A DNA stretch of 6,428 bases from Flavobacteriaceae bacterium (GCA_015489265.1 WFZY01000155.1:1-6428); one strand, 5' to 3'. Numbered from the stretch's first letter, positions 1 through 6,310 are shown. Notes: generated from the letters alone by a model not told the origin. A program made the numbers and translations.

Positions 1-34
1 CATATAAGAATGTAGATAAACATATAAATTAATC

Positions 35-53
35 TCTACTTACGTCAAGTAGA
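35..53 (-). terminator. Small hairpin, possible terminator of the HIRAN gene
   Basis: The arms TCTACTT (35-41) and AAGTAGA (47-53) are perfectly complementary around a 5-base loop. Read on the minus strand, the hairpin lies about 60 bases beyond the stop codon of the HIRAN gene and is followed by a T-rich but interrupted stretch (GATTAATTTAT). This could be a weak terminator. The stem is only 7 bp and lacks a continuous U-tract, so the call is tentative. The rest of 1-113 shows no open frame of note on either strand. Confidence 0.3.
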
Positions 54-113
54 CAGGCAGAATCATCCCAAATTTGTTGTTCTTACTCAATCTTATAAAA
101 TTTTATGAATTTT

Positions 114-959
114 TCAGTTTAAAACCACTTCAAAAAAAGTTCGTCCTTGTTCATCAATAATTTTTACAATATTTACAATCTTTGAAGGTATTTGAGCAAT
201 TTTGTTGACATTGGCCACTACATAACCATCTTCACCAAAAACATTTTCTATTTCCAGAATTTGATCGTTGATTTTTTCAGATAATTCCTGTAAATCTTCC
301 GGTGATACTTTATTTTTATCAACCACTAACCTATGCTGCTCTATGGCTGCATTCATATCTTGTTCATTTTCAAAAATACTTTGCATCAAATCAAAAACAC
401 CGTCATCTTCACTATTTGCAAGCAAAACCGTAAAAAAATCTTCTGCATCCATAACCGCTTCAGGAGAACTATCATAAACACGTTGGTAAGTATCATCGTC
501 CTTTTTGATGGTATAATATTCAGGTTTTTCTACTTGAGTTAAATGTTCCGGAACACTATTCGTTTTTTGCTTTAGAGCATAAATAGCAACGGATATTTGT
601 TCCCAAGTTGCGGCATCCCGTTCTACAAACGTAATTTCGGCTTGCAAATCCAACAAACCGGCATCTAGTATCCTGCTTAAAACCTCATTACTTTCAGCGG
701 GGACAAAACCGATTTTTTTATCCTCAAAATAAATGGCTATGGCATTTTCATCATATGGATTGTCAGGTTCCCGTACCAAATCAACCAAGCCATCCCGATT
801 AATCTTGTCTATCATCTTTGGACCTTCATAATACTGAAACCCTCTGACAAAAAAATGTAAAAGATAGACCTTTTGATATTCAACCGCCAAATCAACAGAA
901 AAAGCCGATAAGCCGTAAAAACCTATCAAATTTTTTAAAAACTGGGCTCTGGTCAACAT
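114..959 (-). CDS. HIRAN-domain protein, function unknown
   Basis: This is a 281-residue protein of unknown cellular role. Residues about 30-130 form a HIRAN domain: the stretch FVRGFQYYEG, then LVREPDNPYDENAIAIYF and IGFVPAESNEVLSRILDAG carry the family pattern of a conserved R-E-P-x-N-x-x-D-x-x-A core followed by a K-x-I-G-[FY]-V-P-x-x turn. HIRAN is known in the eukaryotic helicase HLTF, where it binds single-stranded 3' DNA ends; in bacteria it occurs alone or fused to helicases and nucleases, and DNA binding is only an inference here. The N-terminus (T-R-A-Q-F-L-K followed by a hydrophobic run to about residue 26) resembles a twin-arginine signal with the second arginine lost. Residues about 140-281 are acidic, helical-looking, and match no domain I recognise. 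The start is an ATG with no Shine-Dalgarno sequence; no earlier in-frame start is better supported. The gene is divergent from the S46 peptidase gene. Confidence 0.85.
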   Translation of the reverse strand: MLTRAQFLKNLIGFYGLSAFSVDLAVEYQKVYLLHFFVRGFQYYEGPKMIDKINRDGLVDLVREPDNPYDENAIAIYFEDKKIGFVPAESNEVLSRILDAGLLDLQAEITFVERDAATWEQISVAIYALKQKTNSVPEHLTQVEKPEYYTIKKDDDTYQRVYDSSPEAVMDAEDFFTVLLANSEDDGVFDLMQSIFENEQDMNAAIEQHRLVVDKNKVSPEDLQELSEKINDQILEIENVFGEDGYVVANVNKIAQIPSKIVNIVKIIDEQGRTFFEVVLN

Positions 960-1041
960 TGTACAAATAATTTCTTGTAAATATAAATATTTTTTGAATA
1001 CCCCTGAAAGTCATATAGGTCTCTTAATAATTCGTTAAAAA

Positions 1042-1067
1042 ACAAAGACAACATTGATAATCTTTGT
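1042..1067. promoter_or_regulatory. Inverted repeat in the divergent intergenic region
   Basis: ACAAAGA (1042-1048) and TCTTTGT (1061-1067) form perfect 7-bp arms separated by 12 bases, in the 146-bp gap between the divergent HIRAN and S46 genes. The right arm abuts a TAnnTTTG element, so a protein bound here could affect the S46 promoter. The arms may equally be chance in A+T-rich DNA; no known operator is recognised. Confidence 0.25.
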
Positions 1068-1074
1068 AAATTTG
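1067..1074 (+). promoter_or_regulatory. Candidate -7 element for the S46 peptidase gene
   Basis: TAAATTTG matches the Bacteroidota -7 consensus TAnnTTTG exactly and lies 31 bases upstream of the S46 start codon, giving a predicted short A-rich leader of roughly 25 bases. No TTG is found at the usual 17-23 base distance upstream, so the -33 element is missing or degenerate. Such 8-mers occur by chance in A+T-rich DNA; the position is the main support. Confidence 0.4.
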
Positions 1075-1105
1075 AGTCATTTAAAATCTTTAAAAACACA
1101 AAAGA

Positions 1106-3337
1106 ATGAAGAAATTAAGTTTATTATTATTGTTTTTTGTCATATTGAGCAGCTATGCCCAAAAAGGTGAAGGTGGTATGTGGATGCCCAATACCATTAA
1201 ACAAGTAGAAAGCGATATGCAAAATATGGGTATGCAAATTTCGGCTGACGATATTTGGAGTGAAGAAAAACCCGCTATTAAAGATGCCGTTGTGCAACTC
1301 GGCAATGGTTGTACCGCCGAAGTCATGTCAGACAAAGGATTGGTGTTTACCAATCACCACTGCGGTTATGATGCCATTCAAAAATTATCAACCATCGAAC
1401 ACAATTATCTTGAAGATGGTTTTTGGGCAAATTCCTACGAAGAAGAATTACCGGCTGAAGGTTTAACCGTAACCTTTATCGATGATATTATCGACGTTAC
1501 AACCGAAGTACTTAATGGTGTAACAGAGAATATGACTGCCAAAGAACGCCAGTCTTTAATAGATAAAAATATTGCCGCTATCAATAAAAAAACACCACAA
1601 GACCGGTTTCATAACATCAAAATCAAACCGTTTTTTAAAGGCAACAAATACTATATGATTAAACGCACTACTTTTTACGATATTCGTTTGGTGGGCACAC
1701 CTCCTGCCAATATCGGTAAATTTGGGGGCGATACCGACAACTGGATGTGGCCCCGTCATACGATTGACTTTTCCATTTTTAGAATTTATGCCGATAAAAA
1801 TAACCAACCGGCTATGTATTCGCCGAATAACCAACCCTACAAACCCAAAAAATTCTTTAAAATTTCTTTAGATGATTTAAAACCCGACGATTTTACCATG
1901 GTGATTGGATTCCCGGGTAGAACGACCGAATACCTGACCTCTTATGCCGTACAACAAAAACAAGATTTACGTGACCCTGCCAGAGTTGCCGTTAGAGAAA
2001 TATCATTGGGCATTATGGATAAACGTATGGCAAAAGACAAAGCATTGAAACTCAAATTAGCTTCCAAACATGCCTCATTGGCAAATTATTGGAAATTTTG
2101 GATAGGCGAAAGTCAAGGACTGAAAAAATTTAAAGCCGTACAAGCCAAACAAAAATTTGAACGGGAATTTACCAATCGTATCAATCAAAATCCGGAATTG
2201 AAAGCCAAATATGGCAATGTTTTGCCCCGTTTAAAAGAACTTTATGCCCAACTCAAACCCTATGCGGTGGTACAAGATTATTCGAGTGAAATTTTCGGAC
2301 GAAATATCGATTTGCCAACCATTGCCTTAATTGCCGGCATGCTTAAAGAACAAAGCAAAGAACGCGGTGATATGTTCTACAAAATGGCAAAAGACAAATA
2401 CAAAGAATACTTGTATAATAACATCTTAAAAGATTTTGATAAAAATACCGATAAAGAAATTTTTGCGGCACTGATAAACTTCTATTTAAATAAAGTTGAC
2501 CCGAAATTTGTCAGCCCGGAACTCAAAAATGCCTTACAAGGTAAAACGCCGCAACAATTGGCTGATGAACTCTATAACCAATCAATATTAACTAGTAAGG
2601 AAGGACTCGATAAACTCTTTGCTGCCAAAGATGCTAAAGCATTTGCCCAACTTCTTAATAATGACCCCGCCTATAAAATACTGAATGCCCAACAAAAATG
2701 GATAGACGAAAAAGTTAGCAAGCCCGTGGCTAAAATCAATGAAGAAATCAATGATTTAATGGGTAAATACATGAAAGCCCAAATGGCTGTTTTTCCGGAC
2801 AAACTTTTTTATCCGGATGCCAACTTTACCATGCGGGTCGCCTATGGCAAAATCAAAGGATTTGAACCACGTGATGCTGTATATTATAAACCTTTCTCAC
2901 ACTTGTACGGTGCCATTGAAAAATATAAACCCAATGATCCGGAATTTGATTTACCAAAAAAACTCATTGACTTATACGAAAAACACGACTATGGTCCTTA
3001 TGCTAATAAAAAAGATGGTACACTGGTCACCGATTTCTTAGCCACTAATCATATTACCGGTGGTAATTCGGGAAGTCCCGTACTTAATGCCCGTGGTGAA
3101 CATATCGGGTTAGCATTTGACGGCGTCTGGGAAGGCGTTATGGAAGATGTCTATTATCGTCCCGAAATTTCACGAAGCATACATGTTACCGACCATGCCG
3201 TCTTGTTTGTTATTGACAAATTTGCCAATTGTCAGCATATTATGAAAGAGTTGACTATTGTTGATCACAGCCATGATAAGCCGGTTCAAACCAAAAAGAA
3301 AAAGAAAAAACGCAAAAAGTTTTTAGGAATTTTTTAA
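1106..3337 (+). CDS. S46-family dipeptidyl-peptidase, DPP7-like, exported
   Basis: This 743-residue serine exopeptidase would remove dipeptides from the N-terminus of oligopeptides, normally in the periplasm. Residues 1-18 are a classic signal peptide (two lysines, a leucine-rich core, SSYA before Q19). The chymotrypsin-like fold is split by a long helical insertion (about residues 280-560), as in the family. The catalytic triad is visible: H85 in TNHHCGY, D221 in RHTIDFS and S655 in GGNSGSP. Substrate N-terminus contacts of the family also appear present (N212, W213 and R217 in DNWMWPRH; N327 in LANYWK). Residue 673 is glycine (AFDG); in characterised enzymes glycine there goes with DPP7 and hydrophobic P1 residues, whereas DPP11 has arginine for Asp/Glu, so a DPP7-like preference is inferred. 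After the usual family end (ELTIV, 715-719) there is an extra 24-residue tail with nine consecutive basic residues. Length is otherwise normal. The ATG has an A-rich leader without Shine-Dalgarno. Confidence 0.95.
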   Translation: MKKLSLLLLFFVILSSYAQKGEGGMWMPNTIKQVESDMQNMGMQISADDIWSEEKPAIKDAVVQLGNGCTAEVMSDKGLVFTNHHCGYDAIQKLSTIEHNYLEDGFWANSYEEELPAEGLTVTFIDDIIDVTTEVLNGVTENMTAKERQSLIDKNIAAINKKTPQDRFHNIKIKPFFKGNKYYMIKRTTFYDIRLVGTPPANIGKFGGDTDNWMWPRHTIDFSIFRIYADKNNQPAMYSPNNQPYKPKKFFKISLDDLKPDDFTMVIGFPGRTTEYLTSYAVQQKQDLRDPARVAVREISLGIMDKRMAKDKALKLKLASKHASLANYWKFWIGESQGLKKFKAVQAKQKFEREFTNRINQNPELKAKYGNVLPRLKELYAQLKPYAVVQDYSSEIFGRNIDLPTIALIAGMLKEQSKERGDMFYKMAKDKYKEYLYNNILKDFDKNTDKEIFAALINFYLNKVDPKFVSPELKNALQGKTPQQLADELYNQSILTSKEGLDKLFAAKDAKAFAQLLNNDPAYKILNAQQKWIDEKVSKPVAKINEEINDLMGKYMKAQMAVFPDKLFYPDANFTMRVAYGKIKGFEPRDAVYYKPFSHLYGAIEKYKPNDPEFDLPKKLIDLYEKHDYGPYANKKDGTLVTDFLATNHITGGNSGSPVLNARGEHIGLAFDGVWEGVMEDVYYRPEISRSIHVTDHAVLFVIDKFANCQHIMKELTIVDHSHDKPVQTKKKKKKRKKFLGIF

Positions 3338-3361
3338 ACATTTAATTACATAATGTTTTTT
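3336..3361 (+). terminator. A+T-rich hairpin at the S46 stop codon
   Basis: AAACATT (3336-3342) and AATGTTT (3352-3358) pair over 7 bp with a 9-base loop, and the right arm runs into a T6 run ending at 3361. The structure overlaps the TAA stop codon of the S46 gene. Position and U-tract fit an intrinsic terminator, but the stem has only one G-C pair and would be weak. Confidence 0.35.
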
Positions 3362-3388
3362 GAATGCCTATATATTCATTAAATATTT

Positions 3389-3407
3389 TTATCTTAGCAA
3401 AAGATAA
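3389..3407. other. Small intergenic hairpin
   Basis: TTATCTT (3389-3395) and AAGATAA (3401-3407) form a perfect 7-bp stem with a 5-base loop (AGCAA), inside the S46-nadB gap. It is followed by TTTAATAAAA, not by a strong U-tract. It also contains TATCTTAG, one mismatch from the -7 consensus TAnnTTTG, so a promoter element is an alternative reading. Neither role is secure. Confidence 0.25.
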
Positions 3408-3420
3408 TTTAATAAAAAAC

Positions 3421-3462
3421 ACTACAAATTGAGTCATTATATATAATGGCTCAATTTGTGGT
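3421..3462. terminator. Long hairpin between S46 and nadB, likely bidirectional terminator
   Basis: The left arm (3421-3440) and right arm (3443-3462) are complementary over 20 positions, with only two exceptions, both of which would be G-U pairs in RNA on the plus strand. In practice this gives a stem of about 18 bp with a loop of about 6 bases around TATATA. Outside the stem the plus strand continues ATTTATAA, while the minus strand continues into GTTTTTTATT, a better U-tract. It most likely ends transcription of the S46 gene and insulates nadB, or it is part of a structured untranslated RNA. It is by far the strongest hairpin in the window; which role it plays is inference. Confidence 0.6.
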
Positions 3463-3500
3463 ATTTATAAAAATGTAACAATTCTCATTTATTTAAAAAT

Positions 3501-3546
3501 TATCGAATTAGACCGGTCACTTCGATATATTCCTATTAGCATCGAA
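3501..3546. promoter_or_regulatory. Candidate operator upstream of nadB: three spaced ATCGAA motifs
   Basis: TATCGAA (3501-3507) and TTCGATA (3521-3527) form perfect 7-bp inverted arms 13 bases apart. Between them is the 8-bp palindrome GACCGGTC (3511-3518). A third copy, ATCGAA, lies at 3541-3546. The three motif centres are about 19 and 20 bases apart, close to two helical turns, and the cluster is 70-115 bases upstream of the nadB start codon. This fits a repressor or activator site controlling nadB. I do not recognise it as the site of a known NAD regulator (such as NrtR, NiaR or NadQ). Confidence 0.35.
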
Positions 3547-3616
3547 ACACTCAAAGACCAATAAAACATATACTGATTTTCAAGCTCAAACTTATAACAT
3601 ATAACCCAATAAATCC

Positions 3617-5185
3617 ATGAAAATAAAAAGTGACTTTTTAGTAATCGGTTCCGGCATTGCCGGCTTATCTTTTGCCATTAAAATTGCCGAAAAATTTCCC
3701 GATAAAAAAATCAGTATTATCACCAAAGGCACTAAGGAAGAATCCAACACCAAATATGCACAAGGTGGCATAGCAACGGTTTACGATTTGACCAAAGATT
3801 CTTATGAAGCCCATATACAAGATACTTTGATAGCAGGAGATGGACTGTGTGATGCGTCAGTGGTTAAAATGGTTATAACCCAAGCACCCGAACGGCTTGA
3901 TGAGTTGCTGCAATGGGGCGTATCATTTGACAAAAACAATAAAGATGAATTTGATTTGGGCAAAGAAGGCGGACACTCTAAAAACCGGATTTTCCACCAT
4001 AAAGATATTACGGGATTTGAAATAGAACGCTCTCTACTAAAAATTGTAGCGCAAATGCCCAATATCGATTTTTACGATTTTCATTATGCCATTGATTTAA
4101 TTACCGAACACCAAGTTTACGGTGACTTAATTTCGCTTGAATCCGACAAAACCGCATTCGGCGCTTATGTTCTGGACGAAAAAACCAAAAAAATAAAAAC
4201 TTTTACAGCCCAATACATCCTTTTAGCTACCGGTGGCAGTGGTCAGGTTTATGAAACAACGACCAATCCGTTTGTCGCTACCGGCGACGGAATTGGAATG
4301 GCATACCGCGCCAAAGCACGTTTGGCAGATATGGAATTTATCCAATTTCACCCGACAGCTCTATATAATCCGGGAGAAAGTCCGGCTTTTTTGATATCGG
4401 AAGCAGTTCGCGGATTTGGGGCTTACCTGCGGAATGATAAAGCCGAGCGTTTTATGAAAAAATATGATGAACGCTTAGAATTAGCCCCCCGTGATATTGT
4501 CGCACGTGCCATTGATACAGAAATGAAACTGCAAGGAAGTAAAAATGTTTATTTGGATGTCACCCATTTGAATTATGAAGCATTTGTCAAGCATTTTCCA
4601 AACATCACTAAAAAATGTCAAAGTTTAAATATTGATATCCGAAAAGATTACATTCCTGTAGCACCGGCTGCCCATTACATGATGGGGGGAGTAGTCGTTG
4701 ATAAACAAGCTAAAACTTCCATCAAAAAATTGTATGCCAGTGGCGAAGTCAGCCGAACCGGACTACATGGCGCCAATCGCTTGGCATCAAACTCATTATT
4801 GGAAGCGCTGGTATTTTCACACAATGCAGCTGAAGATATTGCTCGCAATTTTGATAAACATTACAAAATGCCTTCAATCCCCGAATGGATTGATACCAGC
4901 ACTGACCGGACCATGGAAAAAATTCTGATAACACATGACCGAAATGAAGTAAAAACCATTATGAGTAATTACGTGGGAATTGTCCGTTCTAATGAACGGC
5001 TTTTGCGAGCTTTGCGCCGTTTATATGTCCTGTATCAAGATAATAAACGCTTATACGACCATGCAGAAATCAGTACAGATTTGTTGGAATTACGCAATTT
5101 AATTACCACTGCTTATTTAATTGTAGAGTTTTCAAGAAAAAGAAAAGAGAATAAAGGCGGTTTTTACAGTAAAGATTTTTCATAA
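3617..5185 (+). CDS. nadB: L-aspartate oxidase, first step of de novo NAD synthesis
   Basis: NadB is a cytoplasmic FAD enzyme that oxidises L-aspartate to iminoaspartate, using oxygen or fumarate as acceptor; NadA then condenses the product with dihydroxyacetone phosphate to quinolinate. The 522-residue length is close to the family norm. The FAD-binding G-S-G-I-A-G (11-16) follows a short beta strand, YAQGGIA (48-54) is the typical second flavin contact, and ATGGSG (204-209) and ATGDG (221-225) follow. Active-site residues match the well-studied E. coli enzyme almost number for number: H245 in HPTALY, R292 in APRDI, H353 in AAHYMMGG and R388 in GANRLASNS. The helical C-terminal domain starts near residue 425. 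The extreme C-terminus (KGGFYSKDF) replaces the more usual RGLHYNxDYP. The ATG immediately precedes the FAD strand, as expected; there is no Shine-Dalgarno. nadA and nadC are not adjacent, so the gene appears monocistronic here. Confidence 0.96.
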   Translation: MKIKSDFLVIGSGIAGLSFAIKIAEKFPDKKISIITKGTKEESNTKYAQGGIATVYDLTKDSYEAHIQDTLIAGDGLCDASVVKMVITQAPERLDELLQWGVSFDKNNKDEFDLGKEGGHSKNRIFHHKDITGFEIERSLLKIVAQMPNIDFYDFHYAIDLITEHQVYGDLISLESDKTAFGAYVLDEKTKKIKTFTAQYILLATGGSGQVYETTTNPFVATGDGIGMAYRAKARLADMEFIQFHPTALYNPGESPAFLISEAVRGFGAYLRNDKAERFMKKYDERLELAPRDIVARAIDTEMKLQGSKNVYLDVTHLNYEAFVKHFPNITKKCQSLNIDIRKDYIPVAPAAHYMMGGVVVDKQAKTSIKKLYASGEVSRTGLHGANRLASNSLLEALVFSHNAAEDIARNFDKHYKMPSIPEWIDTSTDRTMEKILITHDRNEVKTIMSNYVGIVRSNERLLRALRRLYVLYQDNKRLYDHAEISTDLLELRNLITTAYLIVEFSRKRKENKGGFYSKDFS

Positions 5186-5191
5186 AAATAA

Positions 5192-5211
5192 CGCCCATTT
5201 TGTAATGGGCG
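5192..5211. terminator. GC-rich hairpin after nadB
   Basis: CGCCCATT (5192-5199) and AATGGGCG (5204-5211) pair perfectly over 8 bp with a TTGT loop, starting 7 bases after the nadB stop codon. The position and the G-C content, unusual for this intergenic DNA, make it the probable end of the nadB transcript. However, the plus strand continues CTATCCGC with no U-tract, while on the minus strand the hairpin runs into TTATTTTTATG. A strict intrinsic terminator would therefore work better for minus-strand transcripts. Confidence 0.55.
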
Positions 5212-5232
5212 CTATCCGCTGTAATAAATTTG
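5200..5232 (+). promoter_or_regulatory. Candidate promoter upstream of the AraC-family gene
   Basis: TTG (5200-5202), 22 bases, then TAAATTTG (5225-5232) fits the Bacteroidota pattern TTG-N17-23-TAnnTTTG exactly. It would give a 5' untranslated region of about 145 bases containing the AATTACA repeats. The -33 part lies in the loop of the preceding hairpin, which is unusual. Chance matches are plausible in such A+T-rich DNA. Confidence 0.35.
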
Positions 5233-5269
5233 TTTGTGTGTGAAAAAAACAGCTAGAAAAACAAAAAAA

Positions 5270-5334
5270 TGTAATTCTATGCCGTAAAATTACAATTAAA
5301 TTAGCTATTTTTTTTTAACAATTACATTAAATTA
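5270..5334. repeat. AATTACA repeat cluster, candidate regulator site
   Basis: AATTACAATTAAATTA (5288-5303) recurs as AATTACATTAAATTA (5320-5334), differing by one base deletion, with starts 32 bases apart (about three helical turns). An inverted copy, TGTAATT, lies at 5270-5276. A separate short repeat, AATTCTAT, occurs at 5273-5280 and 5341-5348. AraC-family proteins usually bind direct repeats near their own promoters, so autoregulation is a reasonable guess. The low complexity of the region (including a T9 run at 5308-5316) weakens it. Confidence 0.3.
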
Positions 5335-5369
5335 TTATACAATTCTATTTTTTTATAAAAATTTTTATA

Positions 5370-5377
5370 TATTTTTG
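5370..5377 (+). promoter_or_regulatory. TAnnTTTG element directly before the AraC-family start codon
   Basis: TATTTTTG matches the Bacteroidota -7 consensus perfectly and ends 6 bases before the ATG at 5384. If it is used, transcription would begin at or within a few bases of that ATG, giving a leaderless message. No TTG is found at the expected -33 position; only a T-run lies there. This element also supplies the TTG that extends the open frame upstream to 5375. Confidence 0.35.
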
Positions 5378-5383
5378 TTAACT

Positions 5384-6310
5384 ATGAAAAATGCCTTAAA
5401 AATTCATAATAAAAATAAGAAAATTGACAGATTGGTAGAAAATATTACCAAATATTCAGCCGGCATAGCAGAATTGGATGTTTTTGAAACATTTGAAAAA
5501 ATTGACCAATTACAAATTTCATTAACTCAACCTTTTATAGCTGGTATGCTTACCGGTAAAAAAATCATGCATATTGAAAATATGGAAAGCTTTGAATTTT
5601 TACCGGGTGAATCCATCATTGTACCGGCAAAAAAAGATTTGATAATTGATTTTCCGGAAGCCAGTCAAAACAATCCGACCCAGTGCCTAGTCTTAACGAT
5701 GGAACAAGACATTATTGAACAAACTGTTGACTATTTTAACTCTAAAGTTGCTATAGAAGAGGAAAATAAAAACTGGTCATTGCATGACATAAATGTCGCA
5801 CATTTAATACACGATCAAAATATTAATAATGTTGTTTCCCGTTTGTTTTCGGCTTTTATATCACAAGATTCGTCAAAGGATATCATTGTTGAACTCTCGT
5901 TAAAAGAATTAATAATCCGGTTGTTGCAAACCAAAGCACGAAAATTGCTATTATATTCTGCCAACGCCCAATACAATGATTCCCGTATTGGTGAAGTAGT
6001 CAAATATATCAAGCAAAATTTGACTGAAAAGCATATAAAAATTGATGATTTGGCTAATTTGGCTTGTATGAGTAGCTCACATTTTTTTAAACAATTTAAA
6101 AATACTTTAGGCATCTCTCCTATTGATTTTATTAATAGTGAACGGATTAAATTTGCTAAAAGATTATTGGCAACCGAAAAAAATCTCAATATAACAGACG
6201 TTGCATATAAGTCCGGTTTCAATAGTGTCAGTTATTTTAACCGGCAATTTAAAAAATATGAAATGATTACTCCACGCGCTTATCTTAAAGCTTTAAAATC
6301 AAAAATGTAG
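5384..6310 (+). CDS. AraC-family transcriptional regulator
   Basis: This 308-residue regulator has the two-domain layout of AraC proteins with a cupin-type ligand- or partner-sensing N-domain. The N-terminal part (about 10-165) resembles the AraC_N family: a beta-rich stretch with G58-K-K, FLPGESIIVPA (72-82) and DFPEASQNNPTQCLVL (89-104). A helical linker (about 165-200) carries a K-A-R-K basic patch. The DNA-binding domain spans about 203-303, with a first helix-turn-helix in DDLANLACMSSSHFFKQFK and a second in ITDVAYKSGFNSVSYFNRQF, ending in the family signature ITPRAYLK. The ligand and targets are unknown. I place the start at ATG 5384; an in-frame TTG at 5375 is possible, but it lies inside a promoter-like element and adds only three residues. 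The next in-frame ATG is far inside the N-domain. It has the same orientation as nadB but is 198 bases away behind a hairpin, so it is probably transcribed separately. Confidence 0.92.
   Translation: MKNALKIHNKNKKIDRLVENITKYSAGIAELDVFETFEKIDQLQISLTQPFIAGMLTGKKIMHIENMESFEFLPGESIIVPAKKDLIIDFPEASQNNPTQCLVLTMEQDIIEQTVDYFNSKVAIEEENKNWSLHDINVAHLIHDQNINNVVSRLFSAFISQDSSKDIIVELSLKELIIRLLQTKARKLLLYSANAQYNDSRIGEVVKYIKQNLTEKHIKIDDLANLACMSSSHFFKQFKNTLGISPIDFINSERIKFAKRLLATEKNLNITDVAYKSGFNSVSYFNRQFKKYEMITPRAYLKALKSKM

Noticed and set aside
95..106. Palindrome ATAAAATTTTAT just downstream of the HIRAN stop
   Set aside because: It is a loopless, purely A+T palindrome of a kind expected by chance in this composition and would not form a useful RNA hairpin.
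268..542. Two overlapping plus-strand frames of 69 codons opposite the HIRAN gene
   Set aside because: They are cysteine/serine/phenylalanine-rich, low-complexity translations opposite an acidic coding region, without a plausible leader.
1556..1834. Open frame of 92 codons on the minus strand inside the S46 gene
   Set aside because: It lies entirely within the strongly supported peptidase, opposite conserved catalytic-region codons, and its translation shows no recognisable domain.
3463..3616. Riboswitch upstream of nadB
   Set aside because: Beyond the inverted repeat at 3501-3527 I see no multi-stem fold or conserved core of a known NAD-related riboswitch; the repeats look more like DNA-binding sites.
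5375..5383. TTG start for the AraC-family protein
   Set aside because: It adds only three residues (M-L-T), uses a rarer start codon and sits inside a perfect -7-type element; the ATG at 5384 is the simpler start.
5815..6222. Open frame of 135 codons on the minus strand inside the AraC-family gene
   Set aside because: It is the shadow of the helix-turn-helix region; the plus-strand protein matches a family across its length and explains the openness.
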